Assembly: GCF_018987265.1 (NCBI RefSeq)
Contig: NZ_CP076853.1
Span: 3,537,501 to 3,601,500 of the forward strand
Origin: Rhizobium sp. WYJ-E13
GTDB taxonomy: Bacteria > Pseudomonadota > Alphaproteobacteria > Rhizobiales > Rhizobiaceae
DNA length: 64,000 nucleotides
Direction of reading: 5' to 3'
Part shown: one piece after another, positions 1 through 9,996 of the stretch
How the letters are laid out: every line of letters starts with the position of its first letter
Numbering within the stretch: the first letter of the stretch is position 1
Program-made: the position numbers and the translations under genes
The notes under the pieces: generated by a model
What the model was told of the DNA's origin: nothing
The model's database searches: none
Seen by the model: the letters and a program-made list of their open reading frames with translations, nothing else

Positions 1-1551
1 GCCAATCACGTCGCGACCGAGGATTATCCGGACTTCGATCCGCTGGCGATCTTCTCAGCCGACGAACCCCAGCCGGCACCGCAAAGCCGCACCGGCGCAA
101 TTTACGGCTCCGATGTCGAATCCGAAGTGGCGCTGAAGACCGTTCCCTTCCCGACCAACAAGTCCGACCTGAACATGGCCCCCGGCCTGTCGCTTGACGA
201 AGTCGAGGAAAATGTCCGCTCCAACGGCTCCGTTCTGACGGACGGAAATGCTCAGCTTGCCGCTCTCTATTATGTCGATCCGCGCCGCTTCTCTGCCGAG
301 GACAACGACGTCGACCTGACCGCCGGCCTCGCGGCTCGCGTGCTTGAGCAGAATATGACGGTCTCGGCGCCTGAATCCATCACGCCACAGACCGAGGAAT
401 TCGCCGACGACATCCTGCCGGTGCGCCAGGATACGACGATCGCCAAGGCACTCGCCGATTCCGGCTATCCGCAGCCACAGGCAGACGGCATGTCCGGCTA
501 CATCGCCCCGCTGCTCGGAACCGATACGCTTTCGAAGGGCGACGTCCTGCGTATCGGCATCATTCAGAAGGGCGAACAGGCGAAGATCATCCGCGCCAGC
601 GTCTATCGCAGCACCCGCCATCTCATCACCGTCGCGCTCGACGACAGGGGCCGTTTCGTTGCCGGCAGCGAGCCGCCGATGCTGGATGCGATAGCCACCG
701 CCTTCGAAGATAATTCCTTCGCTCCTCCTGCTGGCCAAAATCTGCCGCGCGTCTATGACGGCATATACCGCGCATCCCTTTCCTATGGCATGACCAAGGA
801 CATGACGGCGCTGATCATCAAGCTGCTCGCCAGCAATGTCGACTTCCAGGCGCAATTGAAACCGTCGGATTACCTCGAAGCCTTCTTCTCCGTCGCCAAC
901 AGCAACGGCCAGGCGACCGAGGATTCCGAGCTTCTCTACGTCAACGCCCGCTTCGGCGATACGCTGACCCGTTTCTATCGCTTCCAGGACCCGGAAGACG
1001 GCACGATCGATTACTTCGATCAGGACGGAAAGAGCATCCGCCAGTTCCTGCTGCGCAACCCTGTTCCGAACGGCATCTTCAAGTCCGGTTTCGGTATGCG
1101 CCGTCACCCGATCCTCGGCTTCGCGCGCATGCACACCGGCGTCGATTGGGCAGCCCCGCGCGGCACGGCGATCATCGCCGCCGGTAACGGTACGGTCGAA
1201 AAGGCCGGCTGGGATTCCGGCGGTTACGGCAACCAGACGATCATCCGCCATGCCAACGGCTATGAATCCTCCTACAACCACCAGAGCGCCATCGCCAAGG
1301 GCATCGTGCCAGGCGCCAAGGTGCGACAGGGCCAGGTCATCGGCTGGGTAGGAACGACAGGCGAATCCACGGGCCCGCACCTTCACTACGAACTGATCGT
1401 CAACGGCACCAAGGTCGACCCCCTGCGTATCCGGCTGCCCGGTGGCAAATCACTGCAGGGTGATGCGCTCGCCAAGTTCGAGGACGAGCGCAAGCGCATC
1501 GACACGCTGCTGAACAACCAGCCGGCCTCAGACCAGGTCGCAAGCAAATAA
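1..1551 (+). CDS. M23 family metallopeptidase, 3' part (5' end outside window)
   Basis: The frame is open from base 1, so the start lies upstream; 516 residues are visible. The C-terminal third is a LytM/M23 domain at about visible residues 363-480. It carries the zinc ligands in HTGVD (His378, Asp382) and HLHYE (His460/His462), so it should be an active zinc endopeptidase cutting peptidoglycan cross-links in the periplasm. The long region before it has no clear catalytic motif and resembles the regulatory extension of DipM/MepM-like envelope peptidases. It converges with clpB across a shared hairpin terminator. Family assignment is firm; the exact physiological target is not visible. Confidence 0.93.
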   Translation, partial: ANHVATEDYPDFDPLAIFSADEPQPAPQSRTGAIYGSDVESEVALKTVPFPTNKSDLNMAPGLSLDEVEENVRSNGSVLTDGNAQLAALYYVDPRRFSAEDNDVDLTAGLAARVLEQNMTVSAPESITPQTEEFADDILPVRQDTTIAKALADSGYPQPQADGMSGYIAPLLGTDTLSKGDVLRIGIIQKGEQAKIIRASVYRSTRHLITVALDDRGRFVAGSEPPMLDAIATAFEDNSFAPPAGQNLPRVYDGIYRASLSYGMTKDMTALIIKLLASNVDFQAQLKPSDYLEAFFSVANSNGQATEDSELLYVNARFGDTLTRFYRFQDPEDGTIDYFDQDGKSIRQFLLRNPVPNGIFKSGFGMRRHPILGFARMHTGVDWAAPRGTAIIAAGNGTVEKAGWDSGGYGNQTIIRHANGYESSYNHQSAIAKGIVPGAKVRQGQVIGWVGTTGESTGPHLHYELIVNGTKVDPLRIRLPGGKSLQGDALAKFEDERKRIDTLLNNQPASDQVASK

Positions 1552-1570
1552 TTCTCGCTTACCGCGGAAA

Positions 1571-1600
1571 CAAAAACGGCGGCCCGAGAGCCGCCATTTT
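1571..1600. terminator. Bidirectional rho-independent terminator between M23 peptidase and clpB
   Basis: A perfect 6-bp stem GGCGGC (1578-1583) / GCCGCC (1590-1595) with loop CCGAGA is flanked by AAAAA on the left and TTTT on the right. It can therefore stop transcription from either side of this convergent pair. Confidence 0.8.
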
Positions 1601-1620
1601 CAATTCTCGTCTGTGCAGCC

Positions 1621-4224
1621 TTACGCTGCTTCACTGACCGGCTGTTTCGTCCGGAACAGCAACCGGTCCGAACCACTGGCGATCTTCACCAGTGATCCAT
1701 CCGGCACCTGACCCGACAGGATCTGCTCGGCAAGCGGATCCTGGACGAATTTCTGGATCACCCGCTTCAGCGGACGGGCACCATAGACCGGATCATAGCC
1801 CTTGTTGGCCAGCCAGTCACGGGCGTCCTCGTCGAGATCGAGCGTGATCTTGCGTTCGGACAGCAGCGACAACAGCCGCTTCAGCTGGATATCGACGATC
1901 GCACCCATTTCCTCACGCTTCAGGCGGTGGAAGAGGATGATCTCATCGATACGGTTCAGGAATTCCGGCCGGAAATGACCGCGAACGACATCCATCACCT
2001 GTTCGCGAACCGTCTCGCTGTCCTCGCCCTCGCGCAATTGCGTGAGGTATTCGGCACCAAGGTTCGACGTCATGATGATCATCGTGTTGCGGAAGTCGAC
2101 CGTCCTGCCCTGGCCGTCGGTCAGGCGACCGTCATCAAGCACCTGCAACAGGATGTTGAAGACATCGGGATGCGCCTTCTCGATCTCGTCGAACAGCACG
2201 ACTTGATAGGGCCGGCGGCGAACAGCCTCCGTCAGCGCACCACCTTCATCGTAACCGACATAGCCGGGAGGGGCACCGATCATCCGGGCCACGGAGTGCT
2301 TCTCCATGTACTCTGACATGTCCATGCGCACCATCGCCGTCTCGTCATCGAAGAGGAAGCGGGCGAGCGCCTTGGTGAGCTCCGTCTTGCCGACACCGGT
2401 CGGGCCGAGGAAGATGAACGAGCCGATCGGCCTGTTCGGATCCTGAAGACCGGCACGCGCGCGGCGCACGGCGCGGGAGACGGCCTGAACCGCATCGCCC
2501 TGGCCGATCACCGATTTCGCCAGTTCGTCTTCCATCCGGAGCAGCTTATCGCGCTCTCCTTCCAGCATCTTGTCAACGGGAATGCCGGTCCAGCGGGAGA
2601 CGACATGAGCGATATTGTCGGGTGTCACGACCTCCTGCACCATCGCATTGCGGCTGTTGTCTTCCTTGCTTTCGGCGTCGGCCAGCTGCTTTTCGAGACC
2701 CGGGATCACACCATAGGCGAGTTCGCCGGCGCGCTGGAATTCACCCTTGCGCTGGGCAATCGCCAGTTCGTTGCGGGCGTCGTCGAGCTGCTTCTTGAGG
2801 TCAGCGGCAAGGCCGAGCTTCTGCTTTTCCGCCTGCCAGCGGGCCGTCAGCGCATCAGCCTCTTCCTCGAAAGAAGCAAGCTCACCTTCCAACCGCTTCA
2901 GCCGGTCGGCGGATGCCACGTCGGTTTCCTTCTTCAGTGCCTCGCGTTCGATCTTCAGCTGGATGATGCGGCGGTCGAGCTCGTCGAGCTCTTCAGGCTT
3001 CGAGTCCACCTGCATGCGCAGGCGGGCAGCGGCCTCATCCATCAGGTCGATTGCCTTATCCGGCAGGAAGCGGTCGGTGATGTAACGGTTCGAAAGCGTC
3101 GCAGCGGCAACCAGCGCGGCATCGGCGATGCGCACCTTGTGATGCTGCTCGTACTTTTCCTTCAGACCGCGCAGGATCGAAATCGTATCCTCGACCGTCG
3201 GTTCCTCGACCATGACCGGCTGGAAACGGCGGGCAAGGGCTGGATCCTTTTCGACATGTTTGCGGTACTCGTCGAGCGTGGTCGCGCCGACGCAGTGCAG
3301 CTCGCCACGGGCAAGGGCAGGCTTCAGCAAGTTGGAGGCGTCCATCGCTCCATCCGCCTTGCCGGCACCGACCAGCGTATGCATTTCATCGATGAAGAGG
3401 ATGATCTCGCCATTTTCGGACTGAACTTCGTTCAGCACGGCCTTCAGGCGCTCTTCGAATTCGCCACGGAACTTCGCGCCGGCAATCAAGGCACCCATGT
3501 CGAGCGCCATCAGCTTCTTGTCCTTCAGGCTTTCCGGCACGTCGCCATTGACGATGCGCAGCGCCAGACCTTCGACGATCGCCGTCTTGCCCACACCCGG
3601 CTCACCGATCAGAACGGGATTGTTCTTGGTGCGGCGGGAGAGAACCTGGATCGTCCGGCGGATTTCGTCGTCGCGACCGATGACCGGATCGAGCTTGCCT
3701 TCGCGGGCGTCACTCGTCAGGTCGCGCGCATATTTCTTCAGGCTGTCGAAGCCCTGCTCGGCACTTGCCGTATCGGCCGTGCGACCCTTGCGGATGTCGT
3801 TGATGACCTGATTGAGCGCCTGCGCGGTCACACCGGCGGTCTTCAACGACTGATAGGTCGAGGCAGAAGTTTCGATCGCCAGCGCCTGCAACAGACGCTC
3901 GACCGTCACGAAACTATCGCCAGCCTTCTTTGCAGCCTCTTCGGCAGTGGAGAACACCTTGGCGAGCGGCTGGGCGAGATAGATGTTGCCGTTACCGCCG
4001 GAAATCTTCGGCAGCTTGGCAAGAGCGGCATCATTGGCAAGCCGCGCGGCTTTGGCGTCACCGCCGGCGCGCTCGATCAGCGACGCAGCCATGCCCTGAT
4101 CGTCGTCGAGCAGGACCTTAAGAACATGTTCTGCGGTGAACTGCTGGTGCCCCTGCGCCAGCGCATAGGTCTGGGCAGACTGAACGAAACCGCGCACCCG
4201 CTCGGAGTATTTTTCGATATTCAT
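1621..4224 (-). CDS. clpB: ATP-dependent disaggregase ClpB
   Basis: Hsp100 chaperone that works with DnaK/DnaJ to pull proteins out of aggregates in the cytosol. The 867-aa product has the full ClpB layout. An N-domain is followed by AAA module 1 with Walker A GEPGVGKT (near residue 206) and Walker B FIDEMH, then a charged coiled-coil middle domain (about 410-530). AAA module 2 has Walker A GPTGVGKT and Walker [12 protein letters not shown]. No ClpP-binding loop is evident. The start is fixed by GGAGGTAAC placed 2 nt before the ATG. It is monocistronic, and a 6-bp inverted repeat lies about 55 bp upstream. I could not find a convincing RpoH promoter by eye. Confidence 0.98.
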   Translation of the reverse strand: MNIEKYSERVRGFVQSAQTYALAQGHQQFTAEHVLKVLLDDDQGMAASLIERAGGDAKAARLANDAALAKLPKISGGNGNIYLAQPLAKVFSTAEEAAKKAGDSFVTVERLLQALAIETSASTYQSLKTAGVTAQALNQVINDIRKGRTADTASAEQGFDSLKKYARDLTSDAREGKLDPVIGRDDEIRRTIQVLSRRTKNNPVLIGEPGVGKTAIVEGLALRIVNGDVPESLKDKKLMALDMGALIAGAKFRGEFEERLKAVLNEVQSENGEIILFIDEMHTLVGAGKADGAMDASNLLKPALARGELHCVGATTLDEYRKHVEKDPALARRFQPVMVEEPTVEDTISILRGLKEKYEQHHKVRIADAALVAAATLSNRYITDRFLPDKAIDLMDEAAARLRMQVDSKPEELDELDRRIIQLKIEREALKKETDVASADRLKRLEGELASFEEEADALTARWQAEKQKLGLAADLKKQLDDARNELAIAQRKGEFQRAGELAYGVIPGLEKQLADAESKEDNSRNAMVQEVVTPDNIAHVVSRWTGIPVDKMLEGERDKLLRMEDELAKSVIGQGDAVQAVSRAVRRARAGLQDPNRPIGSFIFLGPTGVGKTELTKALARFLFDDETAMVRMDMSEYMEKHSVARMIGAPPGYVGYDEGGALTEAVRRRPYQVVLFDEIEKAHPDVFNILLQVLDDGRLTDGQGRTVDFRNTMIIMTSNLGAEYLTQLREGEDSETVREQVMDVVRGHFRPEFLNRIDEIILFHRLKREEMGAIVDIQLKRLLSLLSERKITLDLDEDARDWLANKGYDPVYGARPLKRVIQKFVQDPLAEQILSGQVPDGSLVKIASGSDRLLFRTKQPVSEAA

Positions 4225-4278
4225 ACGTTACCTCCATGAATCGCCCTGCCCTTCATAAGGCACAGACCGATGATTGAG

Positions 4279-4294
4279 ATTGAGCTCCCTCAAT
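4279..4294. promoter_or_regulatory. Inverted repeat upstream of clpB, possible operator
   Basis: A perfect 6-bp palindrome ATTGAG/CTCAAT with a 4-nt centre (CTCC) sits 55-70 bp upstream of the clpB start. It is not a CIRCE element (TTAGCACTC type). A CTTGCC hexamer overlapping its upstream side could be a weak RpoH -35, but no good -10 follows. The regulatory role is a guess. Confidence 0.25.
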
Positions 4295-4570
4295 AGGCAA
4301 GCCCTGTTTGTCGCCATTGAGATTTGCAGCAAACCAAACTGTGCAGGATATGGTGGAGAATCCCAGGACTTTAAAGGGGTGAGACACACGAAAACTGTCG
4401 CCCGCGGCTCATCCTTCGCAGCCGCTATTTGCCCATCAACGCAAGGTCCGGCAGCACTCACTTCTTGTCGAAAAATCCTTGGATCGGCTTCCTTGCCCCT
4501 GGGTGTTCTCGGTCCGAAATAGAGGTCGATGGAGCCGTCTCGCAGTCGGCCGACGGGACTTCACAAGCGA

Positions 4571-4599
4571 AAAAGGCCACCTTGTGAGGGCGGCCTTTC
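4571..4599 (-). terminator. Rho-independent terminator of the DUF4167 gene
   Basis: Read on the minus strand, AAAGGCCGCC and GGTGGCCTTT form a 10-bp stem with one G-U pair around loop CTCACAA. It ends in a T-run, about 25 bp beyond the stop of the gene at 4623. Confidence 0.7.
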
Positions 4600-4622
4600 A
4601 AATTACGCATTCGAAGACGTAG

Positions 4623-5318
4623 TTATTCGGAAGCGGCTTCTGCCAAAACCGGCGCTTCAGCGGAAGCACCGTCCTCACCGGCTGCCTCACCCTCAGCACC
4701 GCGACGCGGACGGCGCGGGCGACTGCCGGCGTTGCGGCGGCGGGGCTGACGCTCGCGCTGTGGCGCAGCTGAGCCTTCCTCTTCCATCACAACTTCAGCC
4801 GGAATGCCTTCGATTTCCGGCTGCGGGCCGGTTCCGTCAATTGCTTCCGCCTGCTGCACGGGCGCTGCCGGAGCGGCCTGCTGCTGTTCGCGCTGCTGCT
4901 GGCGAGGCGGCTGAACGATGACGACGTCGTCATTATCTGTCGTATCCAGTTCGTCACCATCGCGGTCGGCATTGTCACGATCATTGTAATCGCTGCGGTC
5001 ATCGCGCTGGAAGCGTTCCTGCATCTGAGCCTGTGCGGCCGCAATGATGCGGTTGTAGTGTTCGGCGTGCTGCAGATAATTCTCAGCTATAACGCGGTCA
5101 CCGGAGCTCTGTGCGTCACGGGCGAGCTGCGCATATTTTTCAGCTATGTGCTGAGCAGTACCGCGGATTTTTACATCGGGGCCGGAACTGTCGTAGGTCC
5201 GGGTCAGCGGGTTTCCACCCTTGCGGTTGAAATTGTTGTTATTGTTGTTTCCACCGCCGCCATTGTTATTGTTATTGCCACGCCCTCGACCGCGCTTGTT
5301 CTGCTGTCCTGGCCTCAT
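4623..5318 (-). CDS. DUF4167 domain-containing protein
   Basis: A 231-aa protein of unknown function conserved in Alphaproteobacteria. It opens with a basic Arg/Gly segment and long Asn and Gly runs (residues about 8-35). The DUF4167 core follows (about 36-100), with motif NPLTRTYDSSGPDVKIRG and then AEKYAQLARDAQSSGD and ENYLQHAEHY. The rest is low-complexity: an acidic DDRSDYNDRDN stretch, Gln-rich runs and an Arg/Pro-rich tail. RGG-like and Asn-rich composition suggests nucleic-acid binding or condensate behaviour, but that is inference. AGGTGA is spaced 8 nt before the ATG. It lies downstream of prmC on the same strand, with its own terminator. Confidence 0.9.
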   Translation of the reverse strand: MRPGQQNKRGRGRGNNNNNGGGGNNNNNNFNRKGGNPLTRTYDSSGPDVKIRGTAQHIAEKYAQLARDAQSSGDRVIAENYLQHAEHYNRIIAAAQAQMQERFQRDDRSDYNDRDNADRDGDELDTTDNDDVVIVQPPRQQQREQQQAAPAAPVQQAEAIDGTGPQPEIEGIPAEVVMEEEGSAAPQRERQPRRRNAGSRPRRPRRGAEGEAAGEDGASAEAPVLAEAASE

Positions 5319-5664
5319 CGATCGTTCACCTGAATTCTTCTGTTTGTGATTGGATACATGGCACCAATCGCCAAGACCGGTTCATCCGGATCAGGGCCTT
5401 CGTGCCGCAAGCATAGTGCGCCTTCGCGCCGACCTGCCGCTTGTCTTCAAGTCAGTTTGACTGATTCACGCATTGGGTCGTGTTCAACCTTTGAAACTCT
5501 CGTCTAAAAGAGCAGACCCCCGAGGCTGAGCAAGTACCGAACGAATCTCGTTCATTCCTATGCGCCCAACGCGTAAGGGCAACCTATATTGCTTCCTCAG
5601 GAAATCCAAGCCTTTTCTTCGCAATAGCAATAATGTCCAGTTCGATGCTGCAATTTGTCGCCAG
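5319..5664. other. 346-bp intergenic region between prmC and the DUF4167 gene
   Basis: Apart from the DUF4167 ribosome site and a short GATTGG...CCAATC inverted repeat (near 5348-5370) I see nothing identifiable. Open frames reading through here lack start signals and protein-like composition. The promoter of the DUF4167 gene must lie here or in prmC. Confidence 0.4.
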
Positions 5665-6534
5665 TCATGCCGGCGAGAACACGAGCACTCTGTCATTCTG
5701 ACCATAATCTCTCACGGATTTGAGGCACTTGAAGCCTTGCGCTTCAAAGATCGCCGTCACATCGTGTCGCTGATCGTAGCCGATTTCCAGTCCGACGACT
5801 CCATTTGGCCGTACGAACCTCGCCGCATCCTTGGCTATCGCTTTGTAAGCGTCAAGCCCATCCGAGCCACCGTCCAGAGCTGCAGCCGGATCAAATTTCG
5901 TCACTTCGGCAGCGAGATCGTGAATGATACTGGAAGCAATATAGGGCGGATTTGAGACAATCGCATGAAACGTCCCGTGAATGTTCTCGAACCAGCTCGA
6001 TCGAATGGTCGTGAATCGATCCTGCAATCCGTTTCTTTCTGCGTTTGATCTTGCCGTCTCAAGTGCATCGGTCGAAATGTCGCTGCCGATGCCTGATGCT
6101 TCCGGACATTCACTGAGGAGCGCAAGGCAAATCGCTCCGGTCCCAGTTCCTACATCGAGGATATGGAGATTGCTCTCCGTCTTTGCAAGATCGCGCAGAT
6201 AAGGAATGATCGTATCGACGAGAATTTCCGTATCTGGCCGCGGCTCGAGCGTGCCGGCGGAAAGCCAAAGCGGCAGGCCGTAGAACTCCCGCTCTCCAAG
6301 AATGCGGTGTACCGGTTCGTGCTTCAATCGCCTTTCGATGGCCCGACCGATACTGCCTGCCTGCTCTTCTGACACCGGCTCGTGGCCGGCTGTCAGCATC
6401 TCGGTCGGCGAAAGCTTCAGCAGTCCCGAAATCAGCAGCCGCGCATCGGTCTGCGGATCGTCGATACCCGCTTCCGTGAAGCGGCGCCGGGCCTCGGCAA
6501 AGATCTCTGAAACCGTCCGCCCGGATACGATCAT
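5665..6534 (-). CDS. prmC: Peptide chain release factor N5-glutamine methyltransferase PrmC
   Basis: Methylates the Gln of the GGQ loop in release factors RF1 and RF2 using S-adenosylmethionine. The 289-aa protein has the PrmC N-terminal helical domain, a SAM-binding motif DVGTGTGA (residues 127-134) and the catalytic NPPY signature (195-198). Its ATG overlaps the prfA stop in an ATGA (6531-6534), so it is translationally coupled to the gene for its own substrate. Length and motifs match the family fully. Confidence 0.97.
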   Translation of the reverse strand: MIVSGRTVSEIFAEARRRFTEAGIDDPQTDARLLISGLLKLSPTEMLTAGHEPVSEEQAGSIGRAIERRLKHEPVHRILGEREFYGLPLWLSAGTLEPRPDTEILVDTIIPYLRDLAKTESNLHILDVGTGTGAICLALLSECPEASGIGSDISTDALETARSNAERNGLQDRFTTIRSSWFENIHGTFHAIVSNPPYIASSIIHDLAAEVTKFDPAAALDGGSDGLDAYKAIAKDAARFVRPNGVVGLEIGYDQRHDVTAIFEAQGFKCLKSVRDYGQNDRVLVFSPA

Positions 6535-7610
6535 TGCTGTTCGCCAAGCTGCGCGAGCTGGCTCGCCTGATAGTCGGCAAGCAGTGCATCCACTACTTCG
6601 TCGATCTCGCCGACCATCATTCGGTCGAGCTTGTAGATTGTCAGGTTGATGCGGTGGTCGGTCACGCGCCCCTGCGGAAAGTTATAGGTGCGGATGCGCT
6701 CGGAGCGGTCGCCCGAGCCGACCTGGCTCTTGCGGTCGGCAGAACGTTCGCTATCGGCCCTCTGCCGCTCGGCATCGTAAAGTCGCGAACGCAGCACCTG
6801 CATGGCCTTGGCGCGGTTCTGGTGCTGCGACTTTTCCGAGCTGGTCACGACGATACCCGTCGGCAGGTGAGTGATGCGCACCGCCGAGTCCGTCGTATTG
6901 ACGTGCTGGCCGCCCGCACCCGAGGAGCGCATCGTATCGATGCGGATATCCTCTGGCCGTATTTCGATATCGATCTCCTCGGCTTCCGGCAAAACGGCAA
7001 CTGTCGCCGCCGAGGTATGGATACGTCCGCCCGCTTCCGTCTCCGGCACACGCTGCACGCGGTGCACGCCGGATTCGAACTTCAACTTGGCGAAGACGCC
7101 CTTGCCGGTGATCGTCGCGATGATTTCCTTATAGCCTCCGGCTTCCCCATCGCTCGCCGACAACACTTCGACCTTCCAGCCATGTGCGGCCGCGTAACGC
7201 TCATACATGCGGAAGAGATCGCCGGCGAAGAGGGCCGCCTCATTGCCGCCGGTGCCGGCGCGAATTTCCAGGATCGCACTTTTCTCGTCGGCCGCATCCT
7301 TCGGCAGCAGCAGGATCTGGATTTCGTTCTCCAGTGCCTCGATCCGTTCTTTCACGTCAGGCAGTTCGAGTTCGGCAAGGTCGCGCATTTCGCGATCGAC
7401 GGACTTGTCCTCGAACAGGATCTCCAGATCGGCAAGCTCGTCCACAGCCTTTTGATAGGCGCGAATCTTGGTCACCACCGGCTGCAGTTCGGAATATTCG
7501 GATGCGAGCTTTACATAGACATCGGCCGAGGGGCCGGCCGACATGCGGGCTTCGATCTCGCCGAAGCGGCGCTCAAGCTCGCGCATCTTTTCAATGGGAA
7601 GCTTCGCCAC
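6531..7610 (-). CDS. prfA: Peptide chain release factor 1
   Basis: Recognises UAA and UAG and triggers peptidyl-tRNA hydrolysis. The 359-aa form starts at a GTG (7608-7610) giving [16 protein letters not shown], the usual RF1 N-terminus, with GGAG 8 nt upstream. The frame is open further upstream, but that extension would run into ptsP and is not protein-like. The stop-codon tripeptide lies in RVPETE (PxT form) and the catalytic loop in GAGGQHVN. It sits in the run lysC-ptsP-prfA-prmC, 28 bp after ptsP and overlapping prmC by 4 bp. Confidence 0.97.
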   Translation of the reverse strand: MAKLPIEKMRELERRFGEIEARMSAGPSADVYVKLASEYSELQPVVTKIRAYQKAVDELADLEILFEDKSVDREMRDLAELELPDVKERIEALENEIQILLLPKDAADEKSAILEIRAGTGGNEAALFAGDLFRMYERYAAAHGWKVEVLSASDGEAGGYKEIIATITGKGVFAKLKFESGVHRVQRVPETEAGGRIHTSAATVAVLPEAEEIDIEIRPEDIRIDTMRSSGAGGQHVNTTDSAVRITHLPTGIVVTSSEKSQHQNRAKAMQVLRSRLYDAERQRADSERSADRKSQVGSGDRSERIRTYNFPQGRVTDHRINLTIYKLDRMMVGEIDEVVDALLADYQASQLAQLGEQQ

Positions 7611-7638
7611 CCCTTGCTCCAGTTCTTCTAATATATGT

Positions 7639-9906
7639 CTAAAGGGGAATATTGTGGCTCTCGGCGAAGCGGGCAAGCACTTCGCGCATCGGCGTCGTTG
7701 CATGCCGGTCGTCCAGCGCCTCATTGACCGCCGCCGCCAGCGCCCCGACATCAAGCCCAAGAAGCATCGCCTTGACCGGTCCGATCGAGGCCGGCGACAT
7801 GGAGATGGAGCGGAAACCGACGCCGAGCAACGCCATAGCCGAGAGCGGCTTGCCGGCCAGCTCACCGCATAGCGTCACCGGCGTCTTGTTGCGGTCCGCA
7901 CCACGCACGATGTCACGCAGGATGCGCAGGAACGGCCGCTCCAGCGGATCGAAGCGCTCGGAAACCCTCGCATTGCCGCGGTCGACCGCCATCGCGAACT
8001 GGAAGAGGTCGTTGGATCCGACAGAGACGAAGTCGACCGCATCCATCAGCTCGTCGAGCTGCCAGAGCAGGGCCGGGACTTCCAGCATCGCGCCGAATTG
8101 CAACTTGCGCGGAAGGCCGTGGCCGAAGCGCGACAAATGCTGCACTTCCTTTTGCAGCAGTTCACGCACTTGCCGGAGTTCGGAAACCTCAGTCACCATC
8201 GGTACCATCAGCTTCAGCTCAGCGCCGGCAGCGGCCTTCAGCAAAGCGCGCAACTGCGTGCGCAAGAGGCCCGGCCGGTCGAGCGAAAGGCGGATCGCCC
8301 GCCAGCCGAGCGCCGGGTTTTCCTCCTCGTGACCGCGGAAATAAGGCACCACCTTGTCGCCGCCGATATCGAGCGTACGGAAAGTTACGACACGACCGCC
8401 GGCCTGCTTCAGCACATTGCGGTAGAACATTTCCTGCTCTTCCGCCTTCGGCATGGTGGAAGCGATCATGAACTGCAACTCGGTGCGGAAAAGCCCGATG
8501 CCCTCGGCTCCCGATTCTGCCAGCTGCGGCAGGTCGACCAGCAGACCTGCATTCATCTGAAGCTGTATGCGTTGCCCGTCCCGGGTGACCGGTTCGACGG
8601 ACCGCAAAGCGCGGAACTGCTCCTGCCGCCTTGCACGGAAGCGAACCTTTTCTTCGTAGGAGCGCTGATGCTCCGGCATCGGCCGGATATGCACATGGCC
8701 CTCGTCGCCATCGATGATGACGGCATCGCCGTTTTCCGCCAGCGCCACGACACCCGCTGCCTGGCCGATGACCGGAATGCCCATAGCGCGCGCGACGATC
8801 ACCACATGGCTCGTCACCGCCCCCTCTTCCAGCACCAGACCGCGAACATTGGCACGCGGGTAGTCGAGGAGCTCTGCCGCACCCATGGCGCGCGCCAGGA
8901 TGATTGCATCGTTCGGGAAGCCCTCGGCGGTCGTGCGGCCGGTATAGCCGGTCAGCACGCGCAGCAGCCGGTTCGCCAGATCCTCGAAATCATGCATCCG
9001 CTCGCGCAGATAAGGGTCCGTCAGGCGCATCATGCGCGCCTTGGTGTCGCTCTGGACCTTCTCGACCGCCGCTTCCGCCGTCAGGCCGTTGCGGATCGCC
9101 TCTTCCAGCTTGCGCACCCAGCCCTGATCGTGGGCGAACATGCGGTAGGTTTCCAGCACCTCGCGATGTTCGCCTTCCATGGAAACGTCACGCCGCGACA
9201 GCATGTCGTCGATGGAGATCCTGAGCGAACCCATGGCTTCCGCCAGCCGCCGGATTTCCTTCTCCGCATCCTCGTTCAACAGATTGGTAACGACGATACG
9301 CGGCTCGTGCAGCACGACGTAGCCGAGGCCGATCCCGTCATTATAGGTATCGCCGTCGACCGTGACTGAACGGGTGAGGTCGAGTTCGAGGCCCGGCTTG
9401 GCGATCTTCTTGAGTTCGCCGGTGGCGATCATCTCGGCGAGAACCATCGCCGTCGTCTCGAGCGCTTCCAGCTCCTCCTCGCGATAATTGCGGCTCGCCT
9501 TGTTCTGCACGACGAGAACGCCGAGCGAGCGGCCCGTGCGCAGGATCGGCACGCCGAGGAAGGAATGATAGATCTCTTCGCCCGTTTCCGGCAGGTAACG
9601 GAAGGCTGGGTGCGACTGCGCATCGGAAAGATTGAGCGGCTGGGCCGATGCGGCGATCGTTCCGACGAGGCCCTGTCCCATCTTCAGCTGCGAGAGGTGG
9701 ACGGCTTCCTTATTGAGACCTTCGGTAGCATAAAGCTCAAGAACGCCATCGGCGCGCAGCACGTAAACGGAGCAGACCTCCGCCACCATGTTGCTGGCGA
9801 TCTGGCGCACGATCCGGTCGAGTCGCTCCTGCGGCTCCAGCGGCTCCGCCATCAATTCGCGCAGCCGCTTGAGCAGCACGCGCGGACCGCCGGAAAGGTC
9901 TCTCAT
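7639..9906 (-). CDS. ptsP: Phosphoenolpyruvate-protein phosphotransferase PtsP (enzyme I-Ntr)
   Basis: First enzyme of the nitrogen PTS: it takes phosphate from PEP and passes it to NPr and then EIIA-Ntr, which regulate rather than transport. The 755-aa protein has an N-terminal GAF domain (about 20-160), which senses glutamine in studied homologues. The phosphohistidine domain has the active His367 in [12 protein letters not shown]. The C-terminal PEP-binding barrel has [18 protein letters not shown] and [15 protein letters not shown] precedes the ATG. It is 90 bp after lysC and probably co-transcribed with it, linking nitrogen signalling to amino-acid synthesis genes. Confidence 0.97.
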   Translation of the reverse strand: MRDLSGGPRVLLKRLRELMAEPLEPQERLDRIVRQIASNMVAEVCSVYVLRADGVLELYATEGLNKEAVHLSQLKMGQGLVGTIAASAQPLNLSDAQSHPAFRYLPETGEEIYHSFLGVPILRTGRSLGVLVVQNKASRNYREEELEALETTAMVLAEMIATGELKKIAKPGLELDLTRSVTVDGDTYNDGIGLGYVVLHEPRIVVTNLLNEDAEKEIRRLAEAMGSLRISIDDMLSRRDVSMEGEHREVLETYRMFAHDQGWVRKLEEAIRNGLTAEAAVEKVQSDTKARMMRLTDPYLRERMHDFEDLANRLLRVLTGYTGRTTAEGFPNDAIILARAMGAAELLDYPRANVRGLVLEEGAVTSHVVIVARAMGIPVIGQAAGVVALAENGDAVIIDGDEGHVHIRPMPEHQRSYEEKVRFRARRQEQFRALRSVEPVTRDGQRIQLQMNAGLLVDLPQLAESGAEGIGLFRTELQFMIASTMPKAEEQEMFYRNVLKQAGGRVVTFRTLDIGGDKVVPYFRGHEEENPALGWRAIRLSLDRPGLLRTQLRALLKAAAGAELKLMVPMVTEVSELRQVRELLQKEVQHLSRFGHGLPRKLQFGAMLEVPALLWQLDELMDAVDFVSVGSNDLFQFAMAVDRGNARVSERFDPLERPFLRILRDIVRGADRNKTPVTLCGELAGKPLSAMALLGVGFRSISMSPASIGPVKAMLLGLDVGALAAAVNEALDDRHATTPMREVLARFAESHNIPL

Positions 9907-9996
9907 TGCGTCTCAAGCTCCCCGAAATAAACGCTTAATGCGGCCAGAAGGACCAGCCGCATCTTCAACCTGAAGGGGCAGACCGCCCGCTGGGAA

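Larger units (their letters stand above)
4225..4622. other. 398-bp intergenic region upstream of clpB
   Basis: It holds the clpB ribosome site (4227-4235), an inverted repeat ATTGAG-CTCC-CTCAAT at 4279-4294 that could be an operator, and the terminator of the DUF4167 gene at 4571-4599. Short open frames here lack a ribosome site and a recognisable protein, and I do not call them. Confidence 0.5.

Noticed and set aside
2605..4239. A 544-codon plus-strand frame within clpB
   Set aside because: Antisense shadow of clpB; composition is unlike a protein and no motif is present.
4296..4301. RpoH-type heat-shock promoter before clpB
   Set aside because: CTTGCC could be a -35, but the region 16-17 bp downstream does not resemble CCTATNT.
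4274..4522. 82-codon plus-strand frame upstream of clpB
   Set aside because: No ribosome site, no protein-like composition, and it covers the clpB regulatory region.
7611..7865. N-terminal extension of prfA by 85 codons
   Set aside because: It overlaps ptsP in another frame and is Arg/Ser-rich noise; RF1 proteins begin at the GTG chosen.
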